The notes below the pieces were generated by a model that saw only the letters and a list, made by a program, of their open reading frames with translations, did no database searches and was not told where the DNA came from. Positions 35,495 to 44,200 of a stretch of 64,000 nt of DNA are shown piece by piece (the first letter of the stretch is position 1; the number at the start of each line of letters is the position of its first letter). Made by a program: the position numbers and the translations under genes. Source of the stretch: Prosthecobacter debontii (GTDB taxonomy: Bacteria > Verrucomicrobiota > Verrucomicrobiia > Verrucomicrobiales > Akkermansiaceae); contig CAMCBV010000005.1 in assembly GCA_945873125.1 (NCBI GenBank), forward strand, positions 37,172-101,171, read 5' to 3'.

Positions 35495-36492
35495 AAGCTT
35501 TTGGCGCACTCAATGCATCGATCGATTCCATCATCGAATTTGAAACTCCCACTCCCCAACCAGCGGCAGATGAAATCCTCGTGCAAGTTCGCGCGATTTC
35601 GCTCAATCCAGTTGATACCAAAGTCAGAAAATCCCTGGGTTCGGAAAATCTCACAACTCCGCGCATCCTCGGATTCGATGCGGCGGGAGTGGTCACGGCC
35701 ATTGGCGCGGATGTGAAATCCTTCTCGATCGGCGATGAGGTGTTCTACTCCGGCGATGTCACTCGTCCAGGATCGAACTCGGAATTTCAAACCGTGCAAG
35801 CCGCACTCGTCGCCAGAAAACCCAAAAGCTTTTCTTTTACCAAGGCTGCCGCGCTCCCTCTCGTTTCCATCACGGCATGGGAGCTTCTGTTCGAACGCAT
35901 GACCGATGGCGACATCAAACCCGGTACCGAGATTCTCGTCATCAATGGCGCGGGCGGCGTCGGATCGGCTCTCATTCCTCTGGCTAAATCCGCCGGTCTG
36001 ACCGTCGTCGCAACGGCCTCGCGTAACGAATCCCGCACATGGTGCCAACGACTCGGAGCGGATCACATCATCAATCACCGCGAGCCTCTTCGTCCCCAGA
36101 TCGAGGCCATCGGTTTTAATCACTTTCCCCTCATTGCCAATCTCCACGATACCGAAACCTACTGGAATCAGACCGCCGATCTCATCGCTCCACTCGGTGC
36201 CATCGGCTTGATCGTTGAAACACAGAATCCCATCGACATCGGAAATCCTATCCGCCTCAAATCTCCACGCATCGTATGGGAATACATGCCAGCCCGTTCC
36301 CGTTTCCAAACACCCGATATGCACCGCCAAGGTGAAATCCTCCGGGAAATCGCCACCCGCTGCGATGCCGGGACATTCCCAAATCTAACCCTCACACCCG
36401 CACAAACCCTGACCGCAGCTTCACTCCAAGCCGCCCATCACCAACTCGAATCCGCTTCCACCATCGGTAAGATCTGCTTGGAAATCTCATGA
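35491..36492 (+). CDS. Zinc-type alcohol dehydrogenase/quinone oxidoreductase family protein
   Basis: A 333-residue medium-chain dehydrogenase/reductase. Motifs: VRAISLNPVDTKVRKSLG, RILGFDAAGVVTAIGADVKSFSIGDEVFYSGD, the Rossmann motif LVINGAGGVGSALIPLAKSAGL, and LGADHIINHREP. The structural Zn Cys set is absent, which fits the NADPH:quinone-reductase branch. Substrate unknown. ATG 35491 overlaps the AEC transporter stop; the longer upstream frame lies inside that gene in another frame. Confidence 0.9.
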   Translation: MKAFGALNASIDSIIEFETPTPQPAADEILVQVRAISLNPVDTKVRKSLGSENLTTPRILGFDAAGVVTAIGADVKSFSIGDEVFYSGDVTRPGSNSEFQTVQAALVARKPKSFSFTKAAALPLVSITAWELLFERMTDGDIKPGTEILVINGAGGVGSALIPLAKSAGLTVVATASRNESRTWCQRLGADHIINHREPLRPQIEAIGFNHFPLIANLHDTETYWNQTADLIAPLGAIGLIVETQNPIDIGNPIRLKSPRIVWEYMPARSRFQTPDMHRQGEILREIATRCDAGTFPNLTLTPAQTLTAASLQAAHHQLESASTIGKICLEIS

Positions 36493-36504
36493 AGTTAACC
36501 AAGC

Positions 36505-36573
36505 ATTACACAAAAAATCCCAAAGCAGTTTAGCTTAAAAGACTTTGAGACTTGGTTCTTACTTTTGTGTAAT
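36505..36573. repeat. Inverted repeat downstream of oxidoreductase gene
   Basis: Perfect 11-bp arms ATTACACAAAA (36505-36515) and TTTTGTGTAAT (36563-36573). A second pair, AACCAAG (36497-36503) and CTTGGTT (36551-36557), is interleaved with it, so the two hairpins cannot both form without a pseudoknot. Confidence 0.6.
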
Positions 36574-36663
36574 TCGTTTTTTCGTGATAAAAAATCTTCG
36601 CATTTGAATCCATTCATTCCGTCCAAGCCATTTCAGCATCACCTAAATTCTAATAGCTAGCCA

Positions 36664-36704
36664 TCACTCTTCACTCTTCACCATTCACTCTTCACTCTTC
36701 TTTC
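36664..36704. repeat. CACTCTTCA-type pyrimidine-rich repeat before glnD
   Basis: Several near-identical TCACTCT units in tandem, ending one base before the glnD ATG at 36706. The same words precede der and nuoL. Confidence 0.75.
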
Positions 36705-36705
36705 G

Positions 36706-39441
36706 ATGTCCGAAGACAACTCATCCGTATCTCTCCAGCCCGTCATCGAGGGTCAGCTCTCGCCTTCCGAGCGCACCGCGCTCTTTCAACGCTACATGGA
36801 GAGTGAGCAAAAGAAAATCTTCAACCGCCATCGTGATGGCGCTGGCGGTCTTGAAATTTGCGAAGCCCGCTCCGAACTGATCGACACGATTCTCAAAACG
36901 ATTCTTCAATCCACGGTCGAGTCACAATCCACAGATGCCGCACCGCTCGCCCTCGTGGCAGTCGGCGGATACGGCCGCGGGACTCTCAACCCGGGGTCAG
37001 ATATCGATTTGCTTTTTCTCGTTCCGAGAGCCTCCACCAAACTTCCAAAAAACGTTCAAGAAATCGTCCAGCAAGTTCTCTATCCGCTGTGGGACATGGG
37101 CTTCAAAATCGGACATTCTTGTCGATCCATCGCCGAATGCATTCAGGAAGCCCGTGCCGATCCGCAGAATTTCACCGCACTGCTCGAGACTCGCCTGATC
37201 GCCGGGAATGCCGGGCTTTATCAAAAATTTAGTGATCTATTCGAAAAAAACTGCATCAAAAAAGGTCAAGTCGCGTTTTTTGAAAACCGCAGCCAGGACC
37301 TCCGTTCCCGCCATAAAAAAAGCTCTTACACGGTTTTCCTCCAAGAGCCAAACGTCAAGGAATCCTGCGGAGGACTTCGTGATTATCAAAACATTCTATG
37401 GGTCGCCCGAATCAAAACCGGCAGCGGCAGCCTACGCAAACTTGCAGAGGATCGCATCATCACCGCGAACACTCTCCGCGAAATCGAGGAAGCCTACGAC
37501 TTTCTCATGCATGTAAGAAACGAGCTTCACTATCATACCGGCAAAGCCACGGACATTCTCACCCTCCAACTCCAGGGCATCGTCGCCACCGCTTTCGATT
37601 ATCCGGAGCGCAGCATTCTCCGCCGCACAGAATCTTTCATGCGGGACTATTACCGACATACCCGCCACCTCTACAATCACGCCAACTCGATCATGGAAAC
37701 CTTCCAGATCCAGCAGGACACGATTGCTGAAAGCGGGCTGAGTTCCTTCCTCACCTTCCGCAGAAAAAAACGCGAGCAATTCGATGGCTTCATTGCTCGC
37801 GACGGCCGGATCTATCCGGAGAACCAAGAGATTTTCAAAGACGATCCACACCGCATGATGCGCTTGTTCCAACATTGCCAGCTGCGCAATCTCAGACTCT
37901 CTCCGCAGATGCGACGGCTCGTCGCAAGCCATTGGGAAGATATCGACAAACCTTTCCGCTACCTCAAGGCAAACCGTGATACCTTCCAAGCCATCCTCGA
38001 ACGCAAAGGCGAGGTCGCCAAAACCCTTCGCCAAATGCATCGCATCGGATTTCTTGGAAGATACCTTCCGGAATTCGGCGCCCTAGATTGTCTGGTTCAG
38101 CACGAATTCTTCCACCGCTATACCGCAGACGAGCACACGCTGCGTTGCATCGACGAACTCGACAAACTCATCGATAACACCCAACCGAGTTTGGAAATTT
38201 TCCGACGTCTGTTCCACGAAATCGTCGATCCCTACGCTCTCTATATCGCTCTCATTCTTCACGATACGGGACGATCAGAAAATGTCCGGGAGCATATCGA
38301 TGGCTCTGCCATGCTGGCGATCAAACTTTGCTCACGTCTCCAGATCACGGGACCTCGCCGTGCACTTATCATGTTCCTGGTTGATAACCATCTCACCTTC
38401 TGGCGCTTCGCAACCACCAAAAACCTAGAAGACCCGGAAGTCATCGCGGAGTTTGCTGGAATCATGAAAAACACGGAATACCTCGATGCCATGTTTCTCT
38501 TCACTTACTGCGATACCAGCGGCACCGCTCCTGACGCATGGAATGGATGGAAATCCTCTCTCATGCTTCAACTCCACACCGCCACGCATGCATTTCTAAC
38601 CGAAGGACGTGAAAACTTCAAACGCAAGCTCGATGTAAACCGTATCCAACTTCGTGATGAGGTGCTCTCGATCATGCGCGAGGACTACCACAGCGACATC
38701 CGCCAACACTTCGACCGCACTCCGGCAGCCGCCTTCGCCTACCGTAACGCCGCGGAAATCAAAACCCAAGTACGCACGGTCAGACATTTCCTTTTTGCCG
38801 AAGAGGAAGGGAAATCCTCCCACCCCTATTGCGTGAAATGGACCGACCATCCGGACAAGGGCTACTCCACCCTCATCCTCGCTTCCCGCGACCGCCCGCT
38901 CCTGTTGGAAAAACTCTGCTGTGCCCTCGCCTCGGAACAAATCAACATCCTCTCCGCGGATCTCTTCACCCGCACTGACAACATCGTGCTCAACATGTTC
39001 CGCGTCTGCACCACCAACTTTGAACCCGTTTCCAATGCATCCACCCGGAATCGCTTCATTCATACCCTGAGCACCATTTTCGAGACAGAAAACTACCAAC
39101 CTGAAGACTATCTCAAACGGAAAATCAATTTTCTAAAACCCCGCACCGAAACAGGCGTCTCCATCCCCGTCCGCGCACGCGTCTCAAACTCCCTCCACCC
39201 GTCTTGCACCACGGTCGAAATCCAAGCCCTCGACCGCATCGGTCTCCTTCACGACCTCTTCCATGCCATCAACGAGGCCGGTCTCGACACCGCCCATGCC
39301 CGCATCTGTACCGAAAAAGGCGTCGCCATGGACACGCTCTACATCACCACCCAAGACGACAGGAAAATTGAAGACCCCGAAATCCTTCGAACCCTCGAAG
39401 AAAAATTCAGCCGCCTCGTCTCACGGCCGGAAGTACAATGA
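36706..39441 (+). CDS. glnD: Bifunctional PII uridylyltransferase/uridylyl-removing enzyme
   Basis: A 911-residue nitrogen-sensing enzyme that adds UMP to, or removes it from, the PII protein according to glutamine level. Domains in order: nucleotidyltransferase with VGGYGRGTLNPGSDIDLLFL (GSDID at about residues 97-101), the GlnD helical domain with VKESCGGLRDYQNILWVAR, an HD phosphohydrolase domain with RYTADEHTLRCIDEL and LILHDTGRSENVREH, and two C-terminal ACT domains (DRPLLLEKLCCALA and DRIGLLHDLFHAINE). Slightly longer than the E. coli protein. No glnB or glnK is adjacent. Confidence 0.95.
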   Translation: MSEDNSSVSLQPVIEGQLSPSERTALFQRYMESEQKKIFNRHRDGAGGLEICEARSELIDTILKTILQSTVESQSTDAAPLALVAVGGYGRGTLNPGSDIDLLFLVPRASTKLPKNVQEIVQQVLYPLWDMGFKIGHSCRSIAECIQEARADPQNFTALLETRLIAGNAGLYQKFSDLFEKNCIKKGQVAFFENRSQDLRSRHKKSSYTVFLQEPNVKESCGGLRDYQNILWVARIKTGSGSLRKLAEDRIITANTLREIEEAYDFLMHVRNELHYHTGKATDILTLQLQGIVATAFDYPERSILRRTESFMRDYYRHTRHLYNHANSIMETFQIQQDTIAESGLSSFLTFRRKKREQFDGFIARDGRIYPENQEIFKDDPHRMMRLFQHCQLRNLRLSPQMRRLVASHWEDIDKPFRYLKANRDTFQAILERKGEVAKTLRQMHRIGFLGRYLPEFGALDCLVQHEFFHRYTADEHTLRCIDELDKLIDNTQPSLEIFRRLFHEIVDPYALYIALILHDTGRSENVREHIDGSAMLAIKLCSRLQITGPRRALIMFLVDNHLTFWRFATTKNLEDPEVIAEFAGIMKNTEYLDAMFLFTYCDTSGTAPDAWNGWKSSLMLQLHTATHAFLTEGRENFKRKLDVNRIQLRDEVLSIMREDYHSDIRQHFDRTPAAAFAYRNAAEIKTQVRTVRHFLFAEEEGKSSHPYCVKWTDHPDKGYSTLILASRDRPLLLEKLCCALASEQINILSADLFTRTDNIVLNMFRVCTTNFEPVSNASTRNRFIHTLSTIFETENYQPEDYLKRKINFLKPRTETGVSIPVRARVSNSLHPSCTTVEIQALDRIGLLHDLFHAINEAGLDTAHARICTEKGVAMDTLYITTQDDRKIEDPEILRTLEEKFSRLVSRPEVQ

Positions 39442-39579
39442 GTCTAACCTAGAGCGCATCCACCACGAGGCGCTGGAGCGGAAGCCTCTCTCGAAGTAAA
39501 AGTCTAGCGTCTTAAAGGGCTTGATATCCTGCGTAAAACCGAAGCAAACTCCCGCCCCTCCTGAATTGAGGCTCCCATT

Positions 39580-40524
39580 ATGTCTGCCAATCAAGAAATC
39601 CGTGTTTTCGCCCCCGCAACCGTCGCCAACGTGGCTTGTGGTTACGATGTCCTTGGCTTTGCCATCGACTCACCGGGTGATGAAGTCGTCGTCCGCAACT
39701 CCTCCAAGCCTGGCCTACGCATCACGGAAATCACTGGCGACGGCGGAAAACTTCCCAAAGACCCCACCATCAACACCGCAGGCGTCGCCGCTCTGGATCT
39801 TCTCAAGCACCTCGGCATGCTGGATCGCGGCATTGAAATGGAAATTCATAAAAAAATGCCTTTCGGTTCCGGTCTCGGTTCCTCTTCCGCCTCGGCGGTT
39901 GCCGGTGCCTATGCCGTGAACAAACTGATCGGGGAGCCGCTTTCAAAACGTCAACTCCTCCCCTTCGCCATGGCGGGTGAGGCCTCTGCCGATGGTGCGT
40001 GGCACGCGGACAACGTCGGTCCCTGCCTGTTAGGTGGTATTGTTTTCATCCGTTCCAACGAAGAACTCGATATCGCTCAAATCCCCGCCCCAAAAAATCT
40101 CTGGGCCGCTGTGGTGCATCCGGATATTGAAATCCTGACCAAAGTCGCACGTGAGATTCTTCCTAAAGAAATTCCTTTGGTCAATGCCACCCAGCAAATC
40201 GGCAACCTCGGCGGTCTAATCCTCGGACTCATCCAAGAAGACTACGGCCTGATCTCCCGCTCCATCCACGATGTGATCGCAGAACCGCGCCGTCAGAAGC
40301 TCATTCCGGAATTCTATAAAGCCAAGCGCGCCGCCCTTGGTGCGGGTGCACTCGGGTTCTCGATCTCAGGCGCGGGTCCTTCCGTTTTTGCTCTCTGCGA
40401 AGGTGAGGAAATCGCTCGCAAGGTGGGATCCGCTGTTGAAAAAATCTTCACCGCTATTCCCATCAACTGCCAGGTTCACGTCTCCAAAATCAATCCTCTC
40501 GGAGTCCACGAAGTGAAAAGCTGA
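39580..40524 (+). CDS. thrB: Homoserine kinase
   Basis: A 314-residue GHMP-family kinase that phosphorylates homoserine for threonine synthesis. It starts RVFAPATVANVACGYDVLGFAID, contains the ATP-binding motif MPFGSGLGSSSASAVAGAYAVN, and ends with GAGALGFSISGAGPSVFAL. Full length. thrC follows after 14 bp, so the last two steps of threonine synthesis form an operon. The preceding 138-bp gap after glnD shows no obvious attenuator. Confidence 0.96.
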   Translation: MSANQEIRVFAPATVANVACGYDVLGFAIDSPGDEVVVRNSSKPGLRITEITGDGGKLPKDPTINTAGVAALDLLKHLGMLDRGIEMEIHKKMPFGSGLGSSSASAVAGAYAVNKLIGEPLSKRQLLPFAMAGEASADGAWHADNVGPCLLGGIVFIRSNEELDIAQIPAPKNLWAAVVHPDIEILTKVAREILPKEIPLVNATQQIGNLGGLILGLIQEDYGLISRSIHDVIAEPRRQKLIPEFYKAKRAALGAGALGFSISGAGPSVFALCEGEEIARKVGSAVEKIFTAIPINCQVHVSKINPLGVHEVKS

Positions 40525-40538
40525 TTGCCTGAGTTACC

Positions 40539-41843
40539 GTGAAATACCACTCCACCAACAACTCATCGCACCAGGTCGATTTAAAAGAAGCGATCCTGCG
40601 CTCGCTCCCACCGGATAACGGCCTCTATATGCCGAACCAGCTACCCGTCCTCGGAGCAGATTTTTGGAAAACCTGGCGGGAAATGAGCTTTCAAGAGATC
40701 GGCTTCGCCGTCGCCAACGCATTTTTTGGTGAAGATATCCCGGCCGATGATCTCAGAGAAATCGTCAATGGCACCTTGGCTTTCGACGCACCCTTGGCAG
40801 AGCTCGCACCGGACGATCACATCCTCGAACTCTTCCATGGCCCCACCCTCGCGTTCAAAGATTTCGGCGCGCGCTTCATGGCGCGACTCATGGCCCATCT
40901 AACAAAGGATGATGACCGCATGCTCACCGTACTTGTCGCCACTTCCGGCGACACCGGCGGTGCCGTCGCCTCCGCTTTCCACAACGTGCTCGGCACTCGT
41001 GTGGTCATTCTTTACCCAAAAGGAAAAGTCTCCGGCCTCCAGGAAAAACAACTCACCGCACTTGGCGGAAATATTACGGCACTGGAAATCGATGGCAGCT
41101 TCGATGATTGCCAAGCCCTGGTCAAACAGGCCTTCCTCGATCGCGAACTATCCGAGCGGATGAACCTCACTTCGGCGAACTCGATCAATCTTTCACGTCT
41201 CGTTCCGCAATCGTTTTATTACATTCACAGCGCGAGGCAGTTACCCGTTGGTGTTGAGCCAGTGTTCGTGATTCCATCCGGAAACTTCGGCAATCTCACC
41301 GCCGGCCTGCTCGCGAGACAAATCGGCTTACCCGTCGCCCATTTCCTCGCCGCCACGAATCGCAACGATGTGGTTCCGGAATATCTCGAAAAAGGCGAGT
41401 ATCTCCCACGCCCCAGCATCGCCACTATCTCGAACGCGATGGATGTCGGTGCGCCCTCGAACTTTGTCCGCATGCAGGCCCTGTTCGGAAATTCATGGGG
41501 CGAGATGCGCAAACACATCAGCGGCATGAGCTTCAGCGATGATGAAACCCGCGCCGCGATCCGCGAAGTAAAATCCCGATTCAATTATCAGATCGATCCA
41601 CACGGCGCGGTCGGTTGGCTGGCGGCTCGCAAATACCGCGCCTCACATCCTGGTGCGGTGACGATCACTCTCGAAACCGCCCACCCAGCAAAGTTCCCCG
41701 ACGTCATGGATGCCGAACTCGGCAAAGACAGCGTCGAAATTCCAGCACGTCTTGCCATCCTCGCGGACAAGGAAAAAATCGCCACCGCTCTCACCAAGGA
41801 CTGGCAAACCTTCCGAGACTGGCTCACCGCCAACATTCGCTAA
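40539..41843 (+). CDS. thrC: Threonine synthase
   Basis: A 434-residue PLP enzyme converting O-phosphohomoserine to threonine. It starts with GTG at 40539, giving the family N-terminus MKYHSTNNSSHQVDLKEAILRSLPPDNGLYMP. The PLP-binding segment is LFHGPTLAFKDFGARFMARLM with the Schiff-base Lys, and the phosphate-binding loop VIPSGNFGNLTAGLLARQIG follows later. Long (E. coli-type) form. cysS begins 7 bp downstream. Confidence 0.96.
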   Translation: MKYHSTNNSSHQVDLKEAILRSLPPDNGLYMPNQLPVLGADFWKTWREMSFQEIGFAVANAFFGEDIPADDLREIVNGTLAFDAPLAELAPDDHILELFHGPTLAFKDFGARFMARLMAHLTKDDDRMLTVLVATSGDTGGAVASAFHNVLGTRVVILYPKGKVSGLQEKQLTALGGNITALEIDGSFDDCQALVKQAFLDRELSERMNLTSANSINLSRLVPQSFYYIHSARQLPVGVEPVFVIPSGNFGNLTAGLLARQIGLPVAHFLAATNRNDVVPEYLEKGEYLPRPSIATISNAMDVGAPSNFVRMQALFGNSWGEMRKHISGMSFSDDETRAAIREVKSRFNYQIDPHGAVGWLAARKYRASHPGAVTITLETAHPAKFPDVMDAELGKDSVEIPARLAILADKEKIATALTKDWQTFRDWLTANIR

Positions 41844-41850
41844 TTTTTCC

Positions 41851-43242
41851 ATGAAGCTCCAAGACACTCTCACCCGCAGCCTGAAAAAAATCGCGCCCAT
41901 CGATGACAGGACGTATCGCTTCTACTGCTGCGGACCGACGGTTTACGGCCCGGCACACATCGGTAATTTCCGCACTTTCGTGCTGCAAGACGTGTTCCGT
42001 CGCACACTCGAAACCCGTGGAATTCGAACCCTGCATATTCGAAATCTAACAGATGTAGATGACAAGACGATCCGCGGCTCGCAAGCCGCCGGACAAACGC
42101 TCAAAGCTTTCACCGATCAATGGCGCGACAAGTTTCACGCCGACTGCGATGCACTCGCCTGCCTCCCACCCCACATCGAACCATCCGCTGTCGAGCACAT
42201 CCCGCAACAGATCGCGATGATAGTAACCCTCATCGAAAAAGGTAACGCCTACGCCTCTGATGATGGATCGGTGTATTTTAAAATCTCATCCTTCCCGAGC
42301 TACGGAAAACTCTCCCACCTCGACGAACGCGAGCTTGATCTCGGGAAAACCCAGAACACCCGCGCGAACTCGGACGAGTATGAGAAGGACAGTATTTCAG
42401 ATTTCGTGCTCTGGAAAGCGCGCCGCGATGAAGACGGAGAGAATTTTTGGGAATCCCCCTGGGGCCAGGGACGTCCCGGCTGGCATCTTGAGTGCTCGGC
42501 GATGATCGCGGAATACCTTGGCGATACTTTTGATATGCACTCGGGCGGTGTCGACCTCGTCTTCCCGCACCACGAAAACGAAATTGCCCAAAGCCAATGC
42601 GCCTGCGGCGGCAAGTTTGCCGCGCATTGGTTTCATATCACTCACCTTCTGGTCGATGGTGGGAAGATGTCGAAATCACTCGGTAACATGTATACCCTAT
42701 CCGACCTCGAAGCTAAAGGCTTCACGGCGATGGAAGTCCGCTACGTCCTTATCGGCGCTCATTACCGAAAACAACTCAACTTCACCTTGGAATCGCTTTC
42801 CGCCGCCAAAGAAGCTCTCAACAATCTTGCGAAATCTGCTGCAAAAATCGCTTCGAACATGGGCGGTGAAACTGCGTTACCTTCCGCAGAGTTTGGCGTT
42901 TTCCAACCCGCATGGGACGCACTCAACGACGACCTCAACACACCCGGTGCTCTAGGTTGCGTTTTCACTGGCTTGAAAGAAGCTTCCAAATTCACTGGCA
43001 AAGAAGCCGCCGCCGCGCTCGCAGGATTCAGCCGCATCCTGAAAGCCCTCGGCATCACCCTGCCGGACATTTCCAAAGAAGACACAGAAATTCCCGCAGA
43101 CATCCAAGCTCTCGCCGATACCCGCTGGGCCGCGCGCACCAACAAAGACTGGGCGACCTCCGACAAACTCCGCGACGAACTCTCCGCCAAAGGCTGGACC
43201 ATGAAAGACGGCAAAGACAGCTTCGAACTCACAAAAATCTGA
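41851..43242 (+). CDS. cysS: Cysteinyl-tRNA synthetase
   Basis: A 463-residue class I synthetase charging tRNA-Cys. Zn ligands and signature sequences are present: FYCCGPTVYGPAHIGNFRTFV (Cys and the HIGH-like HIGN), GWHLECSAM (Cys), GGVDLVFPHHENEIAQSQ (His, Glu) and KMSKSLGN. The C-terminal anticodon-binding region with DKLRDELSAKGW completes the protein. ATG 41851 is the family start. It follows thrC by 7 bp. Confidence 0.97.
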   Translation: MKLQDTLTRSLKKIAPIDDRTYRFYCCGPTVYGPAHIGNFRTFVLQDVFRRTLETRGIRTLHIRNLTDVDDKTIRGSQAAGQTLKAFTDQWRDKFHADCDALACLPPHIEPSAVEHIPQQIAMIVTLIEKGNAYASDDGSVYFKISSFPSYGKLSHLDERELDLGKTQNTRANSDEYEKDSISDFVLWKARRDEDGENFWESPWGQGRPGWHLECSAMIAEYLGDTFDMHSGGVDLVFPHHENEIAQSQCACGGKFAAHWFHITHLLVDGGKMSKSLGNMYTLSDLEAKGFTAMEVRYVLIGAHYRKQLNFTLESLSAAKEALNNLAKSAAKIASNMGGETALPSAEFGVFQPAWDALNDDLNTPGALGCVFTGLKEASKFTGKEAAAALAGFSRILKALGITLPDISKEDTEIPADIQALADTRWAARTNKDWATSDKLRDELSAKGWTMKDGKDSFELTKI

Positions 43243-43300
43243 ATCCAACGTATTCAGATCCACCCTCTTCGTTAAAATTTAAAGTTTAGAATTTAAAATT

Positions 43301-44086
43301 TTGAGATTCTCAGTCCTCGGCTCCGGTTCCGCCGGAAATGCTACGATCCTCGAATGCGGCTCCACCCGCATCCTCATCGATGCTGGACTCTCAGCCAAAC
43401 AACTCTGCGCCCGGCTCGAAGCTCTTGGAATCGATCCCAAATCAATCTCTGCGATTCTTCTCACCCACGAGCACGGCGATCACATCCGCGGCCTGAAAAA
43501 CTTTCTCAAAAAACAACCCTCCCCGATCTACACCACAGCGGAAACCGCTCATGTCGTTCGCGAGTCCGGGGTCAACAATGCTGAGTGGATCACTTTCGAG
43601 GCGGGTCAGGAATTCGTCATCAATCATCTAACAGTCAGTAGCTTCGCCATCCAGCACGATGCCGTTGATCCCGTCGGCTATGTTGTCTCCAATGGCAACT
43701 TCCGCTTCGGCTTGCTTTCAGATGCTGGTTACGTGACTTCCAGCGTCAAGATTCACCTTAAAAAACTCTCCGCCCTCTTCGTCGAAGCAAATTATGACGA
43801 AGAGCTTTTGGAACTCGATACCAAACGCCCTTGGTCGATCAAACAACGCATCGCCTCCCGCCACGGTCATCTTTCCAATTTACAAGTCGAGGAACTCATC
43901 CGCGAAATCTCCCATTCCGGACTCTCCCGAATCGTCTTCGGCCACCTCAGCTCGGATTGCAACTGCCCGAGAAAAGTCACTTCGCATTTTTCAGAGGTTA
44001 TCGAAGAACTGGGACTCCCTACCGAACTCCATTGCGCCACTCAGAACGAGCCAACGCCTTGGTTCGAAATTTCAGGATCGTTTTGA
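43301..44086 (+). CDS. WalJ/YycJ-like metallo-beta-lactamase-fold hydrolase
   Basis: A 261-residue MBL-fold protein. It starts RFSVLGSGSAGNATILECGSTRILIDAGLSAKQL and carries the metal motif LLTHEHGDHIRGL. Later metal ligands include GLLSDAGYVTS and the FGHLSSDCN segment. WalJ in Bacillus is a nuclease-like protein linked to cell-wall signalling and replication; this is a likely orthologue by architecture only. Start is TTG at 43301, set in an AT-rich TTTAAA stretch. The last residues (GSF) and the TGA stop are encoded inside REPIN copy B. Confidence 0.88.
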   Translation: MRFSVLGSGSAGNATILECGSTRILIDAGLSAKQLCARLEALGIDPKSISAILLTHEHGDHIRGLKNFLKKQPSPIYTTAETAHVVRESGVNNAEWITFEAGQEFVINHLTVSSFAIQHDAVDPVGYVVSNGNFRFGLLSDAGYVTSSVKIHLKKLSALFVEANYDEELLELDTKRPWSIKQRIASRHGHLSNLQVEELIREISHSGLSRIVFGHLSSDCNCPRKVTSHFSEVIEELGLPTELHCATQNEPTPWFEISGSF

Positions 44087-44143
44087 TAAAACGACCGCCA
44101 TCTTGCGCGCCCTAACCATCGGTCATTTCATCGAAATGACCCT
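44075..44143. repeat. REPIN-like element (copy B)
   Basis: Hairpin 1 (GATCGTTTT, GAT, AAAACGACC) with the walJ-like stop codon TGA inside it, spacer GCCATCTTGCGCGCCC, then hairpin 2 with arms GGTCATTTC and GAAATGACC around ATC. Relative to copy A, the last stem pair changes from T:A to C:G, preserving the stem. Confidence 0.88.
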
Positions 44144-44174
44144 GATGACTTGCTTAATTTTCCCTTGCTAGCGC

Positions 44175-44189
44175 TAGACGACTGGTCTA
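44175..44189. promoter_or_regulatory. Putative TetR-family operator
   Basis: Palindrome TAGAC-GACTG-GTCTA ending 11 bp before the GTG start of the TetR gene. The complement reads TAGACCAGTCGTCTA, close to the TAGACC-type boxes known for NemR-like TetR regulators. It is probably the autoregulatory site. Confidence 0.6.
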
Positions 44190-44200
44190 ATGACTCCGCC

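Noticed and set aside
44150..44200. TTG start giving the TetR gene 17 more residues
   Set aside because: The extra part is not conserved helix-turn-helix sequence and would place the operator palindrome inside the gene.
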